64,000 nt of DNA from Alteribacter aurantiacus DSM 18675 (GTDB taxonomy: Bacteria; Bacillota; Bacilli; Bacillales; Salisediminibacteriaceae): positions 372,001 through 436,000 of the forward strand of contig NZ_KE386941.1 of assembly GCF_000429705.1 (NCBI RefSeq). The letters are read 5' to 3'. The stretch's first letter is position 1. Every line of letters begins with the position of its first letter. Both the position numbers and the translations under genes were made by a program. The notes below the pieces were generated by a model that saw only the letters and a list, made by a program, of their open reading frames with translations, had not been told where the DNA came from and did no database searches. Of this stretch, positions 53,071 through 61,776 are shown one piece after another.

Positions 53071-53853
53071 TTGAAGAAAAAAGTATATCGATCATTAATG
53101 GAATTAACGAAAAGTCCGGTACAGTCATGGGGGATCAGAAAATTTACAACCTCAAGGGTAAGTAAGCCCCTCATTCGTTCTTTTGCGAATGTGTATAAAA
53201 TAAACTTGGATGAATCCAAGAATAAAGTAACCGAGTTCGATACACTTCAGTCTCTGTTCATCAGAGAACTTAAGCCGGGGCTCAGGCAGGTAGCAGAGGG
53301 ACACGAAACCATCGTCAGTCCTGTAGATGGCACGTTGTCAGAGACCGGTGGTATTTCCGAAGATGCCACATTTACAATTAAGGGACAGACATATGATGTT
53401 AATGAGCTCGTAGGTTTGGAAGAAACGGGGAAACGATACCTGGGTGGGAGGTATATGCTTTTTTATCTAAGTCCTACAGATTATCATCGGATCCACAGTC
53501 CTGTTGAGGGTGAAATCGTTAAAACATGGGCACTGGGCAACCACTCATCACCAGTCAACCCCCTCGCTCTTTCACTTGGTGACAAAGTACTAGCTAAAAA
53601 CTACAGACTCCTTACTGAAGTCAGTACAGAAGAAGACCAGCGGGTATGTATAGTGAAGATAGGAGCATTAAATGTAAACAGTATTCACCCGAGGAGAGCA
53701 ATGGCAAATGGCACCGTTTTAAAAGGCGAAGAAATGGCTTATTTCTCATTCGGATCCAGTGTGATGTTGCTTTTTGAAAAGGGTATGGTGGCTGAACCAC
53801 TTCTCCAGGGAAAAGTTAAGTACGGAGAGGCAGTAGCAACGATTACTAAATAA
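53071..53853 (+). CDS. psd: Phosphatidylserine decarboxylase proenzyme
   Basis: 260 aa. Converts phosphatidylserine to phosphatidylethanolamine at the membrane, after self-cleavage that creates a pyruvoyl group. The cleavage motif is FGSS near residue 228 (usual LGST or FGST), with Ser229 as pyruvoyl precursor; SPVDGTLSE (first Asp) and LSPTDYHRIHSP (catalytic His) are present. TTG 53071 follows TTGGAGGAATC; an in-frame TTG at 53056 lies inside the SD. Divergent from pssA. The Ser at the last motif position is a conservative change. Confidence 0.93.
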   Translation: MKKKVYRSLMELTKSPVQSWGIRKFTTSRVSKPLIRSFANVYKINLDESKNKVTEFDTLQSLFIRELKPGLRQVAEGHETIVSPVDGTLSETGGISEDATFTIKGQTYDVNELVGLEETGKRYLGGRYMLFYLSPTDYHRIHSPVEGEIVKTWALGNHSSPVNPLALSLGDKVLAKNYRLLTEVSTEEDQRVCIVKIGALNVNSIHPRRAMANGTVLKGEEMAYFSFGSSVMLLFEKGMVAEPLLQGKVKYGEAVATITK

Positions 53854-53866
53854 AATAGTGTGATGA

Positions 53867-53902
53867 AGAGGAAGAGTCATATATATGATGATTCCTCTTT
53901 TT
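53867..53902 (+). terminator. Terminator of psd
   Basis: AGAGGAA (53867-53873) / TTCCTCT (53892-53898) with inner TCAT/ATGA, followed by T7. Confidence 0.85.
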
Positions 53903-54213
53903 TTATGCTTTTTTAAATGTGTTTTCCCGTTGGATTACCAACCGAAACTCTGTCAAATTGGAGAGAATGATCTTGGTTTACCCGGCTTGGTTATCAGGTA
54001 GGGTTTGAGGAAGTTCTCAGGTGATGTAGGTGGATGAAACAGAACATTTTTTTGTGTGTCACAATCGCTGATCACACCATTCACATAAAGGATACTCATC
54101 ATTAAAGGTGTCATCATGTGATGATGGTACTTTAGGGGAGGGAGGTACTACGATCGTTTATTCGATCCGTTAGCAACTCTCCGTTGTTTCTTCGAGGAGG
54201 TATGAGTAAATTT
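53903..54213. other. Intergenic region between psd and the mrp operon
   Basis: About 310 bases between two convergent terminators. A small palindrome CATCAT-GTG-ATGATG lies near 54115. I see no convincing gene, RNA or promoter pattern. Confidence 0.5.
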
Positions 54214-54252
54214 AAAAAACGGCATTGAAGTATATGATTACTCCAATGCCGT
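54214..54252 (-). terminator. Terminator of the mrp operon (minus strand)
   Basis: ACGGCATTG/CAATGCCGT stem (54219-54227 with 54244-54252) with an inner AGTA/TACT, then six T on the minus strand. Confidence 0.88.
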
Positions 54253-54263
54253 ACCTCTTAAGA

Positions 54264-54623
54264 TTATTCACTCTTTTGTTGTTGTTCATATTTCTTCATG
54301 TCTCTTCCGAGATCGTCCTGCGTGCTCTGATCCCACATCTTTACTTTAACATTATAAGCTGATTTGGCAATCATAAAGCCCGCTACCGGAGCTGTCAGGA
54401 AGACGAAAAGAATGGTGAGCAGGAATTTTCCTACGAAGATTCCCTGAACAATTAAAAAGTAAATGAAAATTCCAATCATAATACTGATAACGCCCAGTGT
54501 AGCACTTTTCGTAGCTGCATGGAGCCTGCCGTAAACATCAGGGAAGCGAATGATGCCGATTGACCCTATTACACTCAAGCCGGCACCGATAATAAGGAAA
54601 ATACTAACGATCACCTCGGTCAA
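54264..54623 (-). CDS. mrpG: Mrp antiporter subunit G
   Basis: 119 aa with three TM helices and a charged C-terminal tail (DDLGRDMKKYEQQQKSE). IGSIGIIRFPDVYGRLHAATKSATLG is the MrpG/PhaG/MnhG signature. The longer open frame upstream overlaps mrpF by 74 bp; I prefer TTG 54623, which has GAAGGGGGTG just upstream and overlaps mrpF by 20 bp. Last gene of the operon. Confidence 0.92.
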   Translation of the reverse strand: MTEVIVSIFLIIGAGLSVIGSIGIIRFPDVYGRLHAATKSATLGVISIMIGIFIYFLIVQGIFVGKFLLTILFVFLTAPVAGFMIAKSAYNVKVKMWDQSTQDDLGRDMKKYEQQQKSE

Positions 54624-54885
54624 TGACGACACCCCCTTCGATAAACTTGGCAAACGCGATTGAACCGACAAAGGCAAGGATGGCGATCACCAGGATAACT
54701 TCTGAATATGCGATTGTGTTTTGAATGAGCATAATGATCCCGATAAAGCCGATCAGGTTAATTCCGATCGTATCCAATGCCACAACGCGGTCTGAAAGGG
54801 TAGGGCCTATGATGACCCTGATAAACAAGACAGCGATGGATAGGGCCATTAATACGAGGCATACATTTGCAATAGTATACAGCAT
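54604..54885 (-). CDS. mrpF: Mrp antiporter subunit F
   Basis: 93 aa, three TM helices. IGPTLSDRVVALDTIGINLIG is the MrpF signature, and the conserved Asp in DRVVALD sits at the second helix. ATG overlaps the mrpE stop by one base (TAATG). In the complex F and G help form the E-F-G-A part thought to contain the Na+ path. Confidence 0.94.
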   Translation of the reverse strand: MLYTIANVCLVLMALSIAVLFIRVIIGPTLSDRVVALDTIGINLIGFIGIIMLIQNTIAYSEVILVIAILAFVGSIAFAKFIEGGVVIDRGDR

Positions 54886-55361
54886 TATTGGGTCACCTCC
54901 AGAATCGCTTTTTCGAAAGTAGAGTGGATCTCTTCAATCGCCGCTTCCTTATCCGGTACATGAATGGAATGAATATAAAGGGTTTTGCCATCCGGTGAGA
55001 AGTTCATGGACAGTGTACCGGGTGTAAGGGAGACTAATGATGCGAGAAGGGTAACCTCCCAGTCCGTTTGTAGCTTTGTAGGAACCGCGATAATACCCGG
55101 CTCAATATCAAGTTTTGGACTTAATACAATTTTAATCACATCGATGTTTGACAATATCAGTTTGTAAATAAACAAGAACAAAAGTTTGAAGATCGCAATT
55201 ACGCGGCTGAAGTAAAATCTGAACTTCAGGAAGCGCCTTAAGAAAAACAGAATTAGAAGACCGACGATATATCCAATTCCGAATTCTAAAAGAGAGGCTT
55301 CGTTTCGTAAAAGCATCCAAATAAACGCGATTGCGATATTTATTAATATTTGAAAAGCCAT
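54885..55361 (-). CDS. mrpE: Mrp antiporter subunit E
   Basis: 158 aa. Two N-terminal TM segments (about 3-40), a third near 60-82, and a soluble C-terminal domain with LVSLTPGTLSMNFSPDGKTLYIHSI, typical of MrpE. Six bases after mrpD, overlapping mrpF by one base; the spacing shows tight translational coupling. Confidence 0.93.
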   Translation of the reverse strand: MAFQILINIAIAFIWMLLRNEASLLEFGIGYIVGLLILFFLRRFLKFRFYFSRVIAIFKLLFLFIYKLILSNIDVIKIVLSPKLDIEPGIIAVPTKLQTDWEVTLLASLVSLTPGTLSMNFSPDGKTLYIHSIHVPDKEAAIEEIHSTFEKAILEVTQ

Positions 55362-55366
55362 TTTAC

Positions 55367-56854
55367 CTACTCCTTAAGAACAGAATTAATATATTGGGAA
55401 GGCTCCAATAACTGATTAGCTACTTCCATTGAGAATGAGAAAATCGGCTCTGCACCGATACCTAGAATAACGGTTAATGCCACTAAAGGTAAAATAGGTG
55501 CGAGCAACGGCATGATTGGTTTGTTTTTATCTTTTTCAGCCAATGATTCTTCACCCCAGAATACGTAGATGAATATTTTCATCATAGAAAAGAGGGTGAG
55601 TATACCGACCACCAAACTGATAAATACGATAAAGTAACGCTCTTGTTCAATACCATTTAGAATCAGAGCAAATTTACTGAAGAATCCGCTAAGTGGTGGT
55701 ATACCGGCAAGTGAAATGGCTGTGACCAAGAATAGCCAACCTAGAACCGGATAGGACTTTAATAAACCACTCATTTTCTTTAAATCAGTTGTACCTGTAA
55801 TTTTTTCAGTAGCTCCACAGAACAGGAATAATGCCGATTTTACAATGATGTGGTGAGCAATGTAGTAAATCGCACCTGCAATGGCGAGCTGGGAATACAA
55901 TCCTAAACCGAGAGCCATATAACCGACCTGACTGATAATGTGGAAAGACAGAATGCGTTTAAAGTCAAACTGTGCTACAGCTCCGAGTACTCCAAAGAAC
56001 ATCGTTCCACCGGCAAGAATCAAGATCAGGTTATGTGTAAAGCCCGGATCGTGAATGAAAATTAACGTAAAGGTACGAATGATAGCGTAGATACCAACCT
56101 TGGTTAGCAATCCGCCAAATAGTGCAGCGATCGCTGATGGTGGGCCAAAGTAAGAGTTTGGTAGCCAGAAATAAAGGGGGAATAACCCACCTTTCATTCC
56201 GAAAACAACCAAGAAGAGAACAGCGATGGCATTTAAAACACCTGTTTGTTCAATCTCAGCTACTCTTACAGCAATATCAGCCATGTTCAATGTCCCTGTA
56301 ATGCTGTAAATATAAGCAATACCAACGATGAAGAAGATCGATGCAAATACATTTATGACGACGTATTTAAACGATTCCCTTAGCTGATACTTCGTACCTC
56401 CATGTACGATTAAAATATAAGATGCAATTAGCATCACTTCGAAGAATACGAACAGGTTAAATAGGTCTCCTGTTAAAAATGCACCGTGTACCCCTGCTAG
56501 CAGGTACATGTAAAACGGATAGAAGAAAAACTTTTCACGTTCTTTACTGATCGTCTGAAAGGCGAAGAATAAACAAACAACCCCGACAATGCTCGAAAGA
56601 ATAACCATGAGACTTGCGAAAAGATCAGCAACAAGAACAATACCAAAGGGTGGTGCCCATCCGCCGAGCTCAATGGTTTGTATACCATCTACATACACGA
56701 TATACGTAATATAAAAGGCGAAGCCGAGCATACCGATAGCTGTGATCGCACTAATCCAACGCTGAACAGTCAAGTGGTTTTTAAAGAGAATTAGTATGGT
56801 TCCTATTAGGAAAGGTGCCAGAACTGGTACAAGTAATAAATTATTCATCTGCAT
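55367..56854 (-). CDS. mrpD: Mrp antiporter subunit D
   Basis: 495 aa, 14 TM helices, homologous to complex I NuoM/N. FFEVMLIASYILIVHGG and the conserved TM5 Glu and TM7 Lys surroundings (VFGMKGGLFPLYFWLPNSYFGPPSA) are the proton-channel residues. SGFFSKFALI is typical for the later half. Overlaps mrpC by 14 bp. Confidence 0.96.
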   Translation of the reverse strand: MQMNNLLLVPVLAPFLIGTILILFKNHLTVQRWISAITAIGMLGFAFYITYIVYVDGIQTIELGGWAPPFGIVLVADLFASLMVILSSIVGVVCLFFAFQTISKEREKFFFYPFYMYLLAGVHGAFLTGDLFNLFVFFEVMLIASYILIVHGGTKYQLRESFKYVVINVFASIFFIVGIAYIYSITGTLNMADIAVRVAEIEQTGVLNAIAVLFLVVFGMKGGLFPLYFWLPNSYFGPPSAIAALFGGLLTKVGIYAIIRTFTLIFIHDPGFTHNLILILAGGTMFFGVLGAVAQFDFKRILSFHIISQVGYMALGLGLYSQLAIAGAIYYIAHHIIVKSALFLFCGATEKITGTTDLKKMSGLLKSYPVLGWLFLVTAISLAGIPPLSGFFSKFALILNGIEQERYFIVFISLVVGILTLFSMMKIFIYVFWGEESLAEKDKNKPIMPLLAPILPLVALTVILGIGAEPIFSFSMEVANQLLEPSQYINSVLKE

Positions 56855-57179
56855 GACCCCTTAATTTATCCAGTTTATCAGTTTCATGTGCTCTGTACGT
56901 TCTATACCCAAGTACAAGTAGAAACGCTGTAACACCAAAACTGATTACAATAGCAGTTAGAATGAGCGCTTGTGGCAGGGGATCCATATAAACGCTTGAT
57001 TCTTCTCCAAGTAGAGGCGGTGCCCCTTCATTAAATCCTGACAAAGTCAGTAACAGCAGGTGGGCACCATGGGAAAGCATGATAATCCCGAAGATAACTC
57101 TTAACAAACTGTTTGTCAGAATGAGATACGTACTGACGGAGAAGATGATGCCGATAAGCAGAATCATTAAAAGTTCCAT
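56841..57179 (-). CDS. mrpC: Mrp antiporter subunit C
   Basis: 112 aa, three TM helices, NuoK-like. GIIMLSHGAHLLLLTLSGF and PLPQALILTAIVISFGVTAFLL are conserved. One-base overlap with the mrpB stop. Acidic/basic end KLDKLRGHADE. Confidence 0.95.
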   Translation of the reverse strand: MELLMILLIGIIFSVSTYLILTNSLLRVIFGIIMLSHGAHLLLLTLSGFNEGAPPLLGEESSVYMDPLPQALILTAIVISFGVTAFLLVLGYRTYRAHETDKLDKLRGHADE

Positions 57180-57604
57180 TATGCTTCATCCCCCGCAATC
57201 GTTAATATAGTGAGAAGTGCAACGCCAACAACAACAAGAAAAATTGCGATGGCAAAAGGTGTGGTTGTTGTAAGAGCCACTTCGCCGAACGGCCAGATGG
57301 TAAAGGTATCAAAATACATCGTAAAGAACGGGTCACCGAACAGCAATGAATTCAGTCCGGTGCCAATTCCGATAAGAAGGCCGATGGCAATGACTTTTTC
57401 AAAATCAATCGGCAGGACGGTCTGTATCTTATTCAGGTCAAAACTCAAGTAGAGGAGGAGGAGTCCGCAGGCAAACATGAGCCCTCCGATAAAGCCTCCC
57501 CCAGGTGTATAGTGTCCTGCAAAAAACAGATAAACTGAAAACGAGAGAATAATCAAGGCTACGATTCGTGTAATGGTATGAAGCATTAAATAGTTTGTCT
57601 TCAC
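57179..57604 (-). CDS. mrpB: Mrp antiporter subunit B
   Basis: 141 aa, four TM helices. HYTPGGGFIGGLMFACGLLLLYL is the MnhB/MrpB signature. Overlaps mrpA by 4 bp. Confidence 0.95.
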   Translation of the reverse strand: MKTNYLMLHTITRIVALIILSFSVYLFFAGHYTPGGGFIGGLMFACGLLLLYLSFDLNKIQTVLPIDFEKVIAIGLLIGIGTGLNSLLFGDPFFTMYFDTFTIWPFGEVALTTTTPFAIAIFLVVVGVALLTILTIAGDEA

Positions 57605-60018
57605 ACGTCTTCGCCTCCTTTAAAACGTAATTTGATTAACGCTACGACTCCGAGGGCGGCAATACCTAGAACGAGCACTTCCAAAATGGTATCCAAAGCT
57701 CGGAAGTCATCCAGGATCATATTAACCATGTTTTTACCGCCGGTTAGTTCATACGTGTTTTCGATAAAGTAATCAGAGATGCTGTCAAATTGAGCTGTAT
57801 TTGACAATGCAAGTGAACTAATACCGATAAGCGATACAATTAGACCGACTGAAATGGAGATTACAAGGTTTAACCATCTGAATCGTGGCTTGAAATCCTC
57901 TTTTTTGAGCTCCGGCAAGAAGTAGAAGCAGAGCAGCAAGAGGACAACCATAACGGTTTCGACGAGCAGCTGGGTCAAGGCCAAGTCAGGTGCTCTGAAA
58001 ACAACGAACAGAAGTGCCAATAAGAAACCGACAACACCTAGTACAATGATCGACGATACGCGGTGATTAATGAACGGCAGTGATAATGAAACAGCGGCCG
58101 TTAAAGCGATAATGATCGCGGCATAAGGTGGTATGGATGCCAAACTATTCGGATCTACTGCAAACGTGAAGGCATCAAACCAATACATGGTAACGGTAAG
58201 TGAGCCAACCATGAACACAATCATGTAAGCAAAGTAATCTCGCAACAGTCCAGTCATTTGCACATTCGTGACCCCTTGAGCTCCCGTAATCAATCCGTCA
58301 AGCCCGCGGTCATACACTTGATTAAGTGGATCCCGCTCCCGAAGGAAGAAGTACGTCTCCTGCCACCTGCCCAAGTTCATATAAATGAGAGAACCAAAGA
58401 CAATGACACCTAATGTCATGAATAATTCGGTGTTTAATCCGTGCCAGTGATAGAGATTGACTTCGAACTCGAATCCTGGAAGGATCGAATTCATCACAGG
58501 CTCAATTAGAGTGTAGGACACAATGTTCGGGAAGAGCCCGATAATGACAACCATGGAAATAAGAATAATTGGGGAGATAAGCATTCCGATTGGTGCTTCG
58601 TGCGCTTCTTTCTCCAGTTTCTCAGGTTGGTATTTACCAAAGAATGTTTTAAACAACATAATCAAGCAGTATAAGAATGTAAAGATACTTGCAATCCATG
58701 CAAAGATAGGGAAGATGATCCCAAATGTCTGCATATTAAAAATTTCTAGTGCAGTTGCATCAAGGACTCCTGTAAAGAACATCTCTTTACTTAGGAAGCC
58801 GTTAAATGGCGGGAGTCCTGCCATGGAGGCAAGTCCAATTAAACTAATTGTAAATGTAATTGGCATTAAGGACATAAGTCCACCGAGTTTACGTATGTCC
58901 CGTGTTCCTGTTTCGTGATCAATGATACCCACGGCCATAAACAAGCCGCCTTTAAATGTTGCGTGGTTAATTAAATGAAAGACAGCAGCCATGGTAGCAA
59001 CAGTAAACACAGCGCCCTCATCTGCCACATCATAATAGAGAGCAGCTGAACCAAGCCCCAATAATGACATAATTAACCCTAGCTGACTGATTGTTGAAAA
59101 GGCAAGGATCCCTTTAAGATCCTTCTGGCGTATCGCAGAGATCGAACCCCAAGTTAGGGTAATGAGACCTACCAATGAGACCATCCAAAACCAAATGCTA
59201 GTGCCACCGAATACCGGCGTGAATCGTGCTACGAGGTAAATTCCCGCTTTAACCATCGTTGCAGAGTGAAGGTATGCACTAACCGGTGTTGGTGCTTCCA
59301 TCGCATCTGGTAACCAGATGTGAAACGGAAATTGAGCAGACTTTGTAAATGCACCAAGTAAAACAAGCAATACTGTTGGTACGAGTAAAGGACTTTCAAT
59401 AACCACTTGGCTTTGCTCAATAATACCTTGAAGACTGAATGTGCCTGTAATCACATAAAGAAGCGAGAAACCGGCAAGCATTGCAAAACCACCCGTTACT
59501 GTAATCAGCATGGATTTCTGTGCTCCGTAACGGGATTTTTCTTTGTGGAACCAATAAGCGATTAATAAAGATGACGCTAAGCTGGTCAATTCCCAAAAGA
59601 CGTAAATGACAATGAGGTTGTCCGAAAGAACAACGCCAAGCATAGCACCCATAAACATCAACAAGTAAACATAAAAATTGTTTAGGGGTTCGTCTTTTTT
59701 ATTAGCAATGTAGAAGATGGAATAAAGAACAACTAATGCTCCAATCCCTGTAATCAACAAAGCGAATAAAAGGCTAAGTCCATCGAGATAAATGGTGAAA
59801 TTTATTCCGAGGGATGGTACCCAGGGTACGGTTTCCATAATCGGTTCAAATCCGAGTCCTGGTCCTGTGGAAACAAACTGAATCAGGTAAGCGAATAAGA
59901 TTACCGGTAAAGGAAGGATGAACCACCCTGTATGTACGTTTCGGAACCATTTATAAAGAAAAGGAATAAATAGAGCTAGAATAAATGGTGACAAAACAAG
60001 TAAATGCAATAATGACAA
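57601..60018 (-). CDS. mrpA: Mrp antiporter subunit A
   Basis: 805 aa, the largest subunit, NuoL-like with an extra C-terminal part (about 610-805) related to NuoJ and MrpB-like helices. FWELTSLASSLLIAYW (TM5 Glu region), SAQFPFHIWLPDAMEAPTPVSAYL (TM7 Lys region) and FKGGLFMAVGIIDHETGTRD are the landmarks. Together with B-G it forms the hetero-oligomeric Na+(K+)/H+ antiporter essential at high pH and for sodium tolerance in Bacilli. TTG start with GGAGGTAA upstream. Typical length for B. pseudofirmus-type MrpA. Confidence 0.97.
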   Translation of the reverse strand: MSLLHLLVLSPFILALFIPFLYKWFRNVHTGWFILPLPVILFAYLIQFVSTGPGLGFEPIMETVPWVPSLGINFTIYLDGLSLLFALLITGIGALVVLYSIFYIANKKDEPLNNFYVYLLMFMGAMLGVVLSDNLIVIYVFWELTSLASSLLIAYWFHKEKSRYGAQKSMLITVTGGFAMLAGFSLLYVITGTFSLQGIIEQSQVVIESPLLVPTVLLVLLGAFTKSAQFPFHIWLPDAMEAPTPVSAYLHSATMVKAGIYLVARFTPVFGGTSIWFWMVSLVGLITLTWGSISAIRQKDLKGILAFSTISQLGLIMSLLGLGSAALYYDVADEGAVFTVATMAAVFHLINHATFKGGLFMAVGIIDHETGTRDIRKLGGLMSLMPITFTISLIGLASMAGLPPFNGFLSKEMFFTGVLDATALEIFNMQTFGIIFPIFAWIASIFTFLYCLIMLFKTFFGKYQPEKLEKEAHEAPIGMLISPIILISMVVIIGLFPNIVSYTLIEPVMNSILPGFEFEVNLYHWHGLNTELFMTLGVIVFGSLIYMNLGRWQETYFFLRERDPLNQVYDRGLDGLITGAQGVTNVQMTGLLRDYFAYMIVFMVGSLTVTMYWFDAFTFAVDPNSLASIPPYAAIIIALTAAVSLSLPFINHRVSSIIVLGVVGFLLALLFVVFRAPDLALTQLLVETVMVVLLLLCFYFLPELKKEDFKPRFRWLNLVISISVGLIVSLIGISSLALSNTAQFDSISDYFIENTYELTGGKNMVNMILDDFRALDTILEVLVLGIAALGVVALIKLRFKGGEDV

Positions 60019-60365
60019 GTGAGTTACCTCCTCTATTTTGTTTAATTGAGCTTGTTTTTTTGGCTCTGTCCTTAAGCGTAAGTAAGATTATAATATAAAA
60101 CAAGTTGGCTTGCATCCTTCGTATACCTGGAGTTTATATTACTTTTCAAGTTTATTAAATAAGAAGAAACACAACTTTATAGTGAAAGATTTTTTCTTTT
60201 TTAAATCTTAAGAACATAGGACAGAGATAGGAACCACATTCATATTCTTTTTATTTTGTACCAAAACATCCTAGTGTATTAGTACCATTCTGCTTTACAT
60301 TAGATTCCCTGACTTTCATATGTCTTAAACCTTTTACAACGATCAAGTGATAAGTATAAAAAAGC
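60019..60365. other. Intergenic region upstream of mrpA
   Basis: About 347 bases, AT-rich, carrying the mrp promoter (TATAAT on the minus strand about 70-75 bases before the mrpA start; no clear -35). Small AT-rich inverted repeats near 60185-60210. No gene seen. Confidence 0.5.
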
Positions 60366-60406
60366 AAAAAAAACACCACCCTATTTGTAGAGAATAGGAG
60401 TGGTGT
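60366..60406 (-). terminator. Minus-strand terminator of sda that overlaps the SD of the next plus-strand gene
   Basis: Stem of ACACCACCCTATT (60373-60385) with AATAGG-A-GTGGTGT (60393-60406), one bulged A. Eight A (60366-60373) give T8 on the minus strand, so it is a good terminator for minus-strand transcripts. On the plus strand the same stem contains the AGGAGTGG SD of the gene starting at 60410. Confidence 0.8.
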
Positions 60407-60409
60407 ATC

Positions 60410-60625
60410 GTGAAAAAGAAAGTCGTTTTTTCACTCGGAATCTTTGTAGTCATGTGCTTAGCTGTAGTACCGTATCATTTGGATGTAACAAAAACTATTG
60501 TTGATCAACAGTCCCAACATGAAGATCGAGATGGGACCCAAGGGTATCAACTGGATGAGGAGCGCTTGCGTGAAATCAAGTATAAACCGAGAGAATACAT
60601 TAGATATCAGCGACGGTCTGAATAG
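60410..60625 (+). CDS. Small secreted or membrane-anchored protein
   Basis: 71 aa. N-terminal signal or anchor MKKKVVFSLGIFVVMCLAVV, then a charged tail (VTKTIVDQQSQHEDRDGTQG then YQLDEERLREIKYKPREYI) with no cysteine after the cleavage region. GTG start with AGGAGTGG SD, which is buried in a hairpin. No family recognised. In B. subtilis the lipoprotein gene yqeF occupies the comparable place next to sda, but this protein is much shorter and unrelated by eye. It ends 3 bases before the convergent sda. Confidence 0.65.
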   Translation: MKKKVVFSLGIFVVMCLAVVPYHLDVTKTIVDQQSQHEDRDGTQGYQLDEERLREIKYKPREYIRYQRRSE

Positions 60626-60627
60626 TG

Positions 60628-60795
60628 TTAATGGTACTTTTTGTGGTGCGCAGATCGATTTGTGATTGATCTGCGTTCAAGTTCTTGGGTAATAAGAAAG
60701 ATAAATTCGTCATTCAATTCAAGTTCACACGCTTTTTCATATGTTTCCAACAGTAAGTCATCATTGAGATGTCGCATTGCTCCATGCCGCCTCAT
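60628..60795 (-). CDS. sda: Sporulation histidine kinase inhibitor Sda
   Basis: 55 aa. Apart from a six-residue N-terminal extension it aligns with B. subtilis Sda: MRHLNDDLLLETYEKACELE then LNDEFIFLITQELERRS, the antiparallel helical hairpin that binds KinA and blocks sporulation when replication is disturbed. SD AAGGAGGTGAAG before ATG 60795; an internal ATG six codons on is possible. Same place as in B. subtilis, directly upstream of yqeG, and a DnaA-box cluster lies in its promoter region. It ends in an H/K-rich tail (HHKKYH) in place of the usual short C-terminus. Confidence 0.9.
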   Translation of the reverse strand: MRRHGAMRHLNDDLLLETYEKACELELNDEFIFLITQELERRSITNRSAHHKKYH

Positions 60796-60961
60796 GGCAG
60801 CTTCACCTCCTTATATCTTCGCTTCCCATTTTGTCTAACCCAAATACGCTTCAGCTTAACATTGACTATCAATTATGAGTGAAGGTTGTCCGTTTATGAA
60901 CGTCACCGTCTCTTGGTGTTTTGATATTATCAGATAATTGAATGTGGAACAACTGTTCGTT

Positions 60962-61059
60962 TTATCCACAATGCAAGTGGATAACTTGTGGATATCCTGT
61001 TCATAACACTGTGAATGAGAGGTGGGGAACGTTGGAAATTGTTGATAGTGTTTTCCACA
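60962..61059 (-). promoter_or_regulatory. DnaA-box cluster upstream of sda
   Basis: One perfect box TTATCCACA (60962-60970) and four boxes with one mismatch: AGTGGATAA (60976-60984), TGTGGATAT (60987-60995), TGTGAATGA (61010-61018) and TTTTCCACA (61051-61059). In B. subtilis DnaA controls sda through boxes at its promoter, so the same control is likely. The rest of 60796-61242 shows no gene. Confidence 0.8.
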
Positions 61060-61242
61060 GTCTTTCGATTCTGGTATTTTTTGTCGAAAAGTATTTGTTC
61101 TTTTTTTATTTACTTTAGTATTCACGTGAATTTCGACATTAAATCTCTTTAAACATTGAAAAATAGCTCAAAATAAGGGTATTATGAAGGGTAGCGTAAA
61201 GGTGAGTGTATTTTACACAAATATGATTATGGAGGGCATTCA

Positions 61243-61776
61243 TTGTTAAAGCGATTCGTACCTGATCAATATGTACCTTCGATTTTTGACGTTTCTATAA
61301 GTGAGTTAAAAGAACGAGGGATAAAAGGAATCATAACAGATTTGGATAACACGCTAGTAGAATGGGATAGACCGGACGCAACAGAAGAGTTGATTAAGTG
61401 GTTTAGGCAAGTGAAAGCTGAAGGGATTGATATTGTTGTTGTTTCAAACAACACGGAGAAGAGAGTAAAACATTTCTCCGATCCTCATGAACTAACTTTT
61501 ATTCATAGTGCCAAAAAACCAATGACTCGTGCATTTAAAACGGCTTGTAACATTATGAAGATCGAGAGAAATGAAGCGGTTGTCATCGGGGACCAGCTAC
61601 TGACGGATATTTTGGGCGGTAATCGAGGGGGATTTCATACAATCCTCGTTGTCCCTGTTGCTCAAACAGACGGAGTAATTACGAAATTTAATCGAAGAAT
61701 GGAACGGGTAGTATTTAGATGGATGAAAAGAAAGGGGCTTATCGAGTGGGAGAAAGAGAAGAAAAACAACCAGTAA
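61243..61776 (+). CDS. yqeG: YqeG family HAD-type phosphatase
   Basis: 177 aa. HAD motif I is ITDLDNTLVEWD, motif II VVVSNN, motif III/K in HSAKKPM, motif IV VIGDQLLTDILGGNRGG. It belongs to the HAD IIIA group with unknown substrate. TTG start after GGAGGGCA. Its 3' end overlaps yqeH by about 31 bases (from 61746), as in the conserved yqeG-yqeH-aroE-yqeI cluster. Confidence 0.92.
   Translation: MLKRFVPDQYVPSIFDVSISELKERGIKGIITDLDNTLVEWDRPDATEELIKWFRQVKAEGIDIVVVSNNTEKRVKHFSDPHELTFIHSAKKPMTRAFKTACNIMKIERNEAVVIGDQLLTDILGGNRGGFHTILVVPVAQTDGVITKFNRRMERVVFRWMKRKGLIEWEKEKKNNQ

Noticed and set aside
54100..54140. Operator or riboswitch at the CATCAT-GTG-ATGATG palindrome
   Set aside because: Short, between two convergent terminators, no adjacent gene to control.
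60641..60838. 65-aa plus ORF
   Set aside because: It is the exact antisense of sda, which has a strong SD and clear homology on the minus strand.
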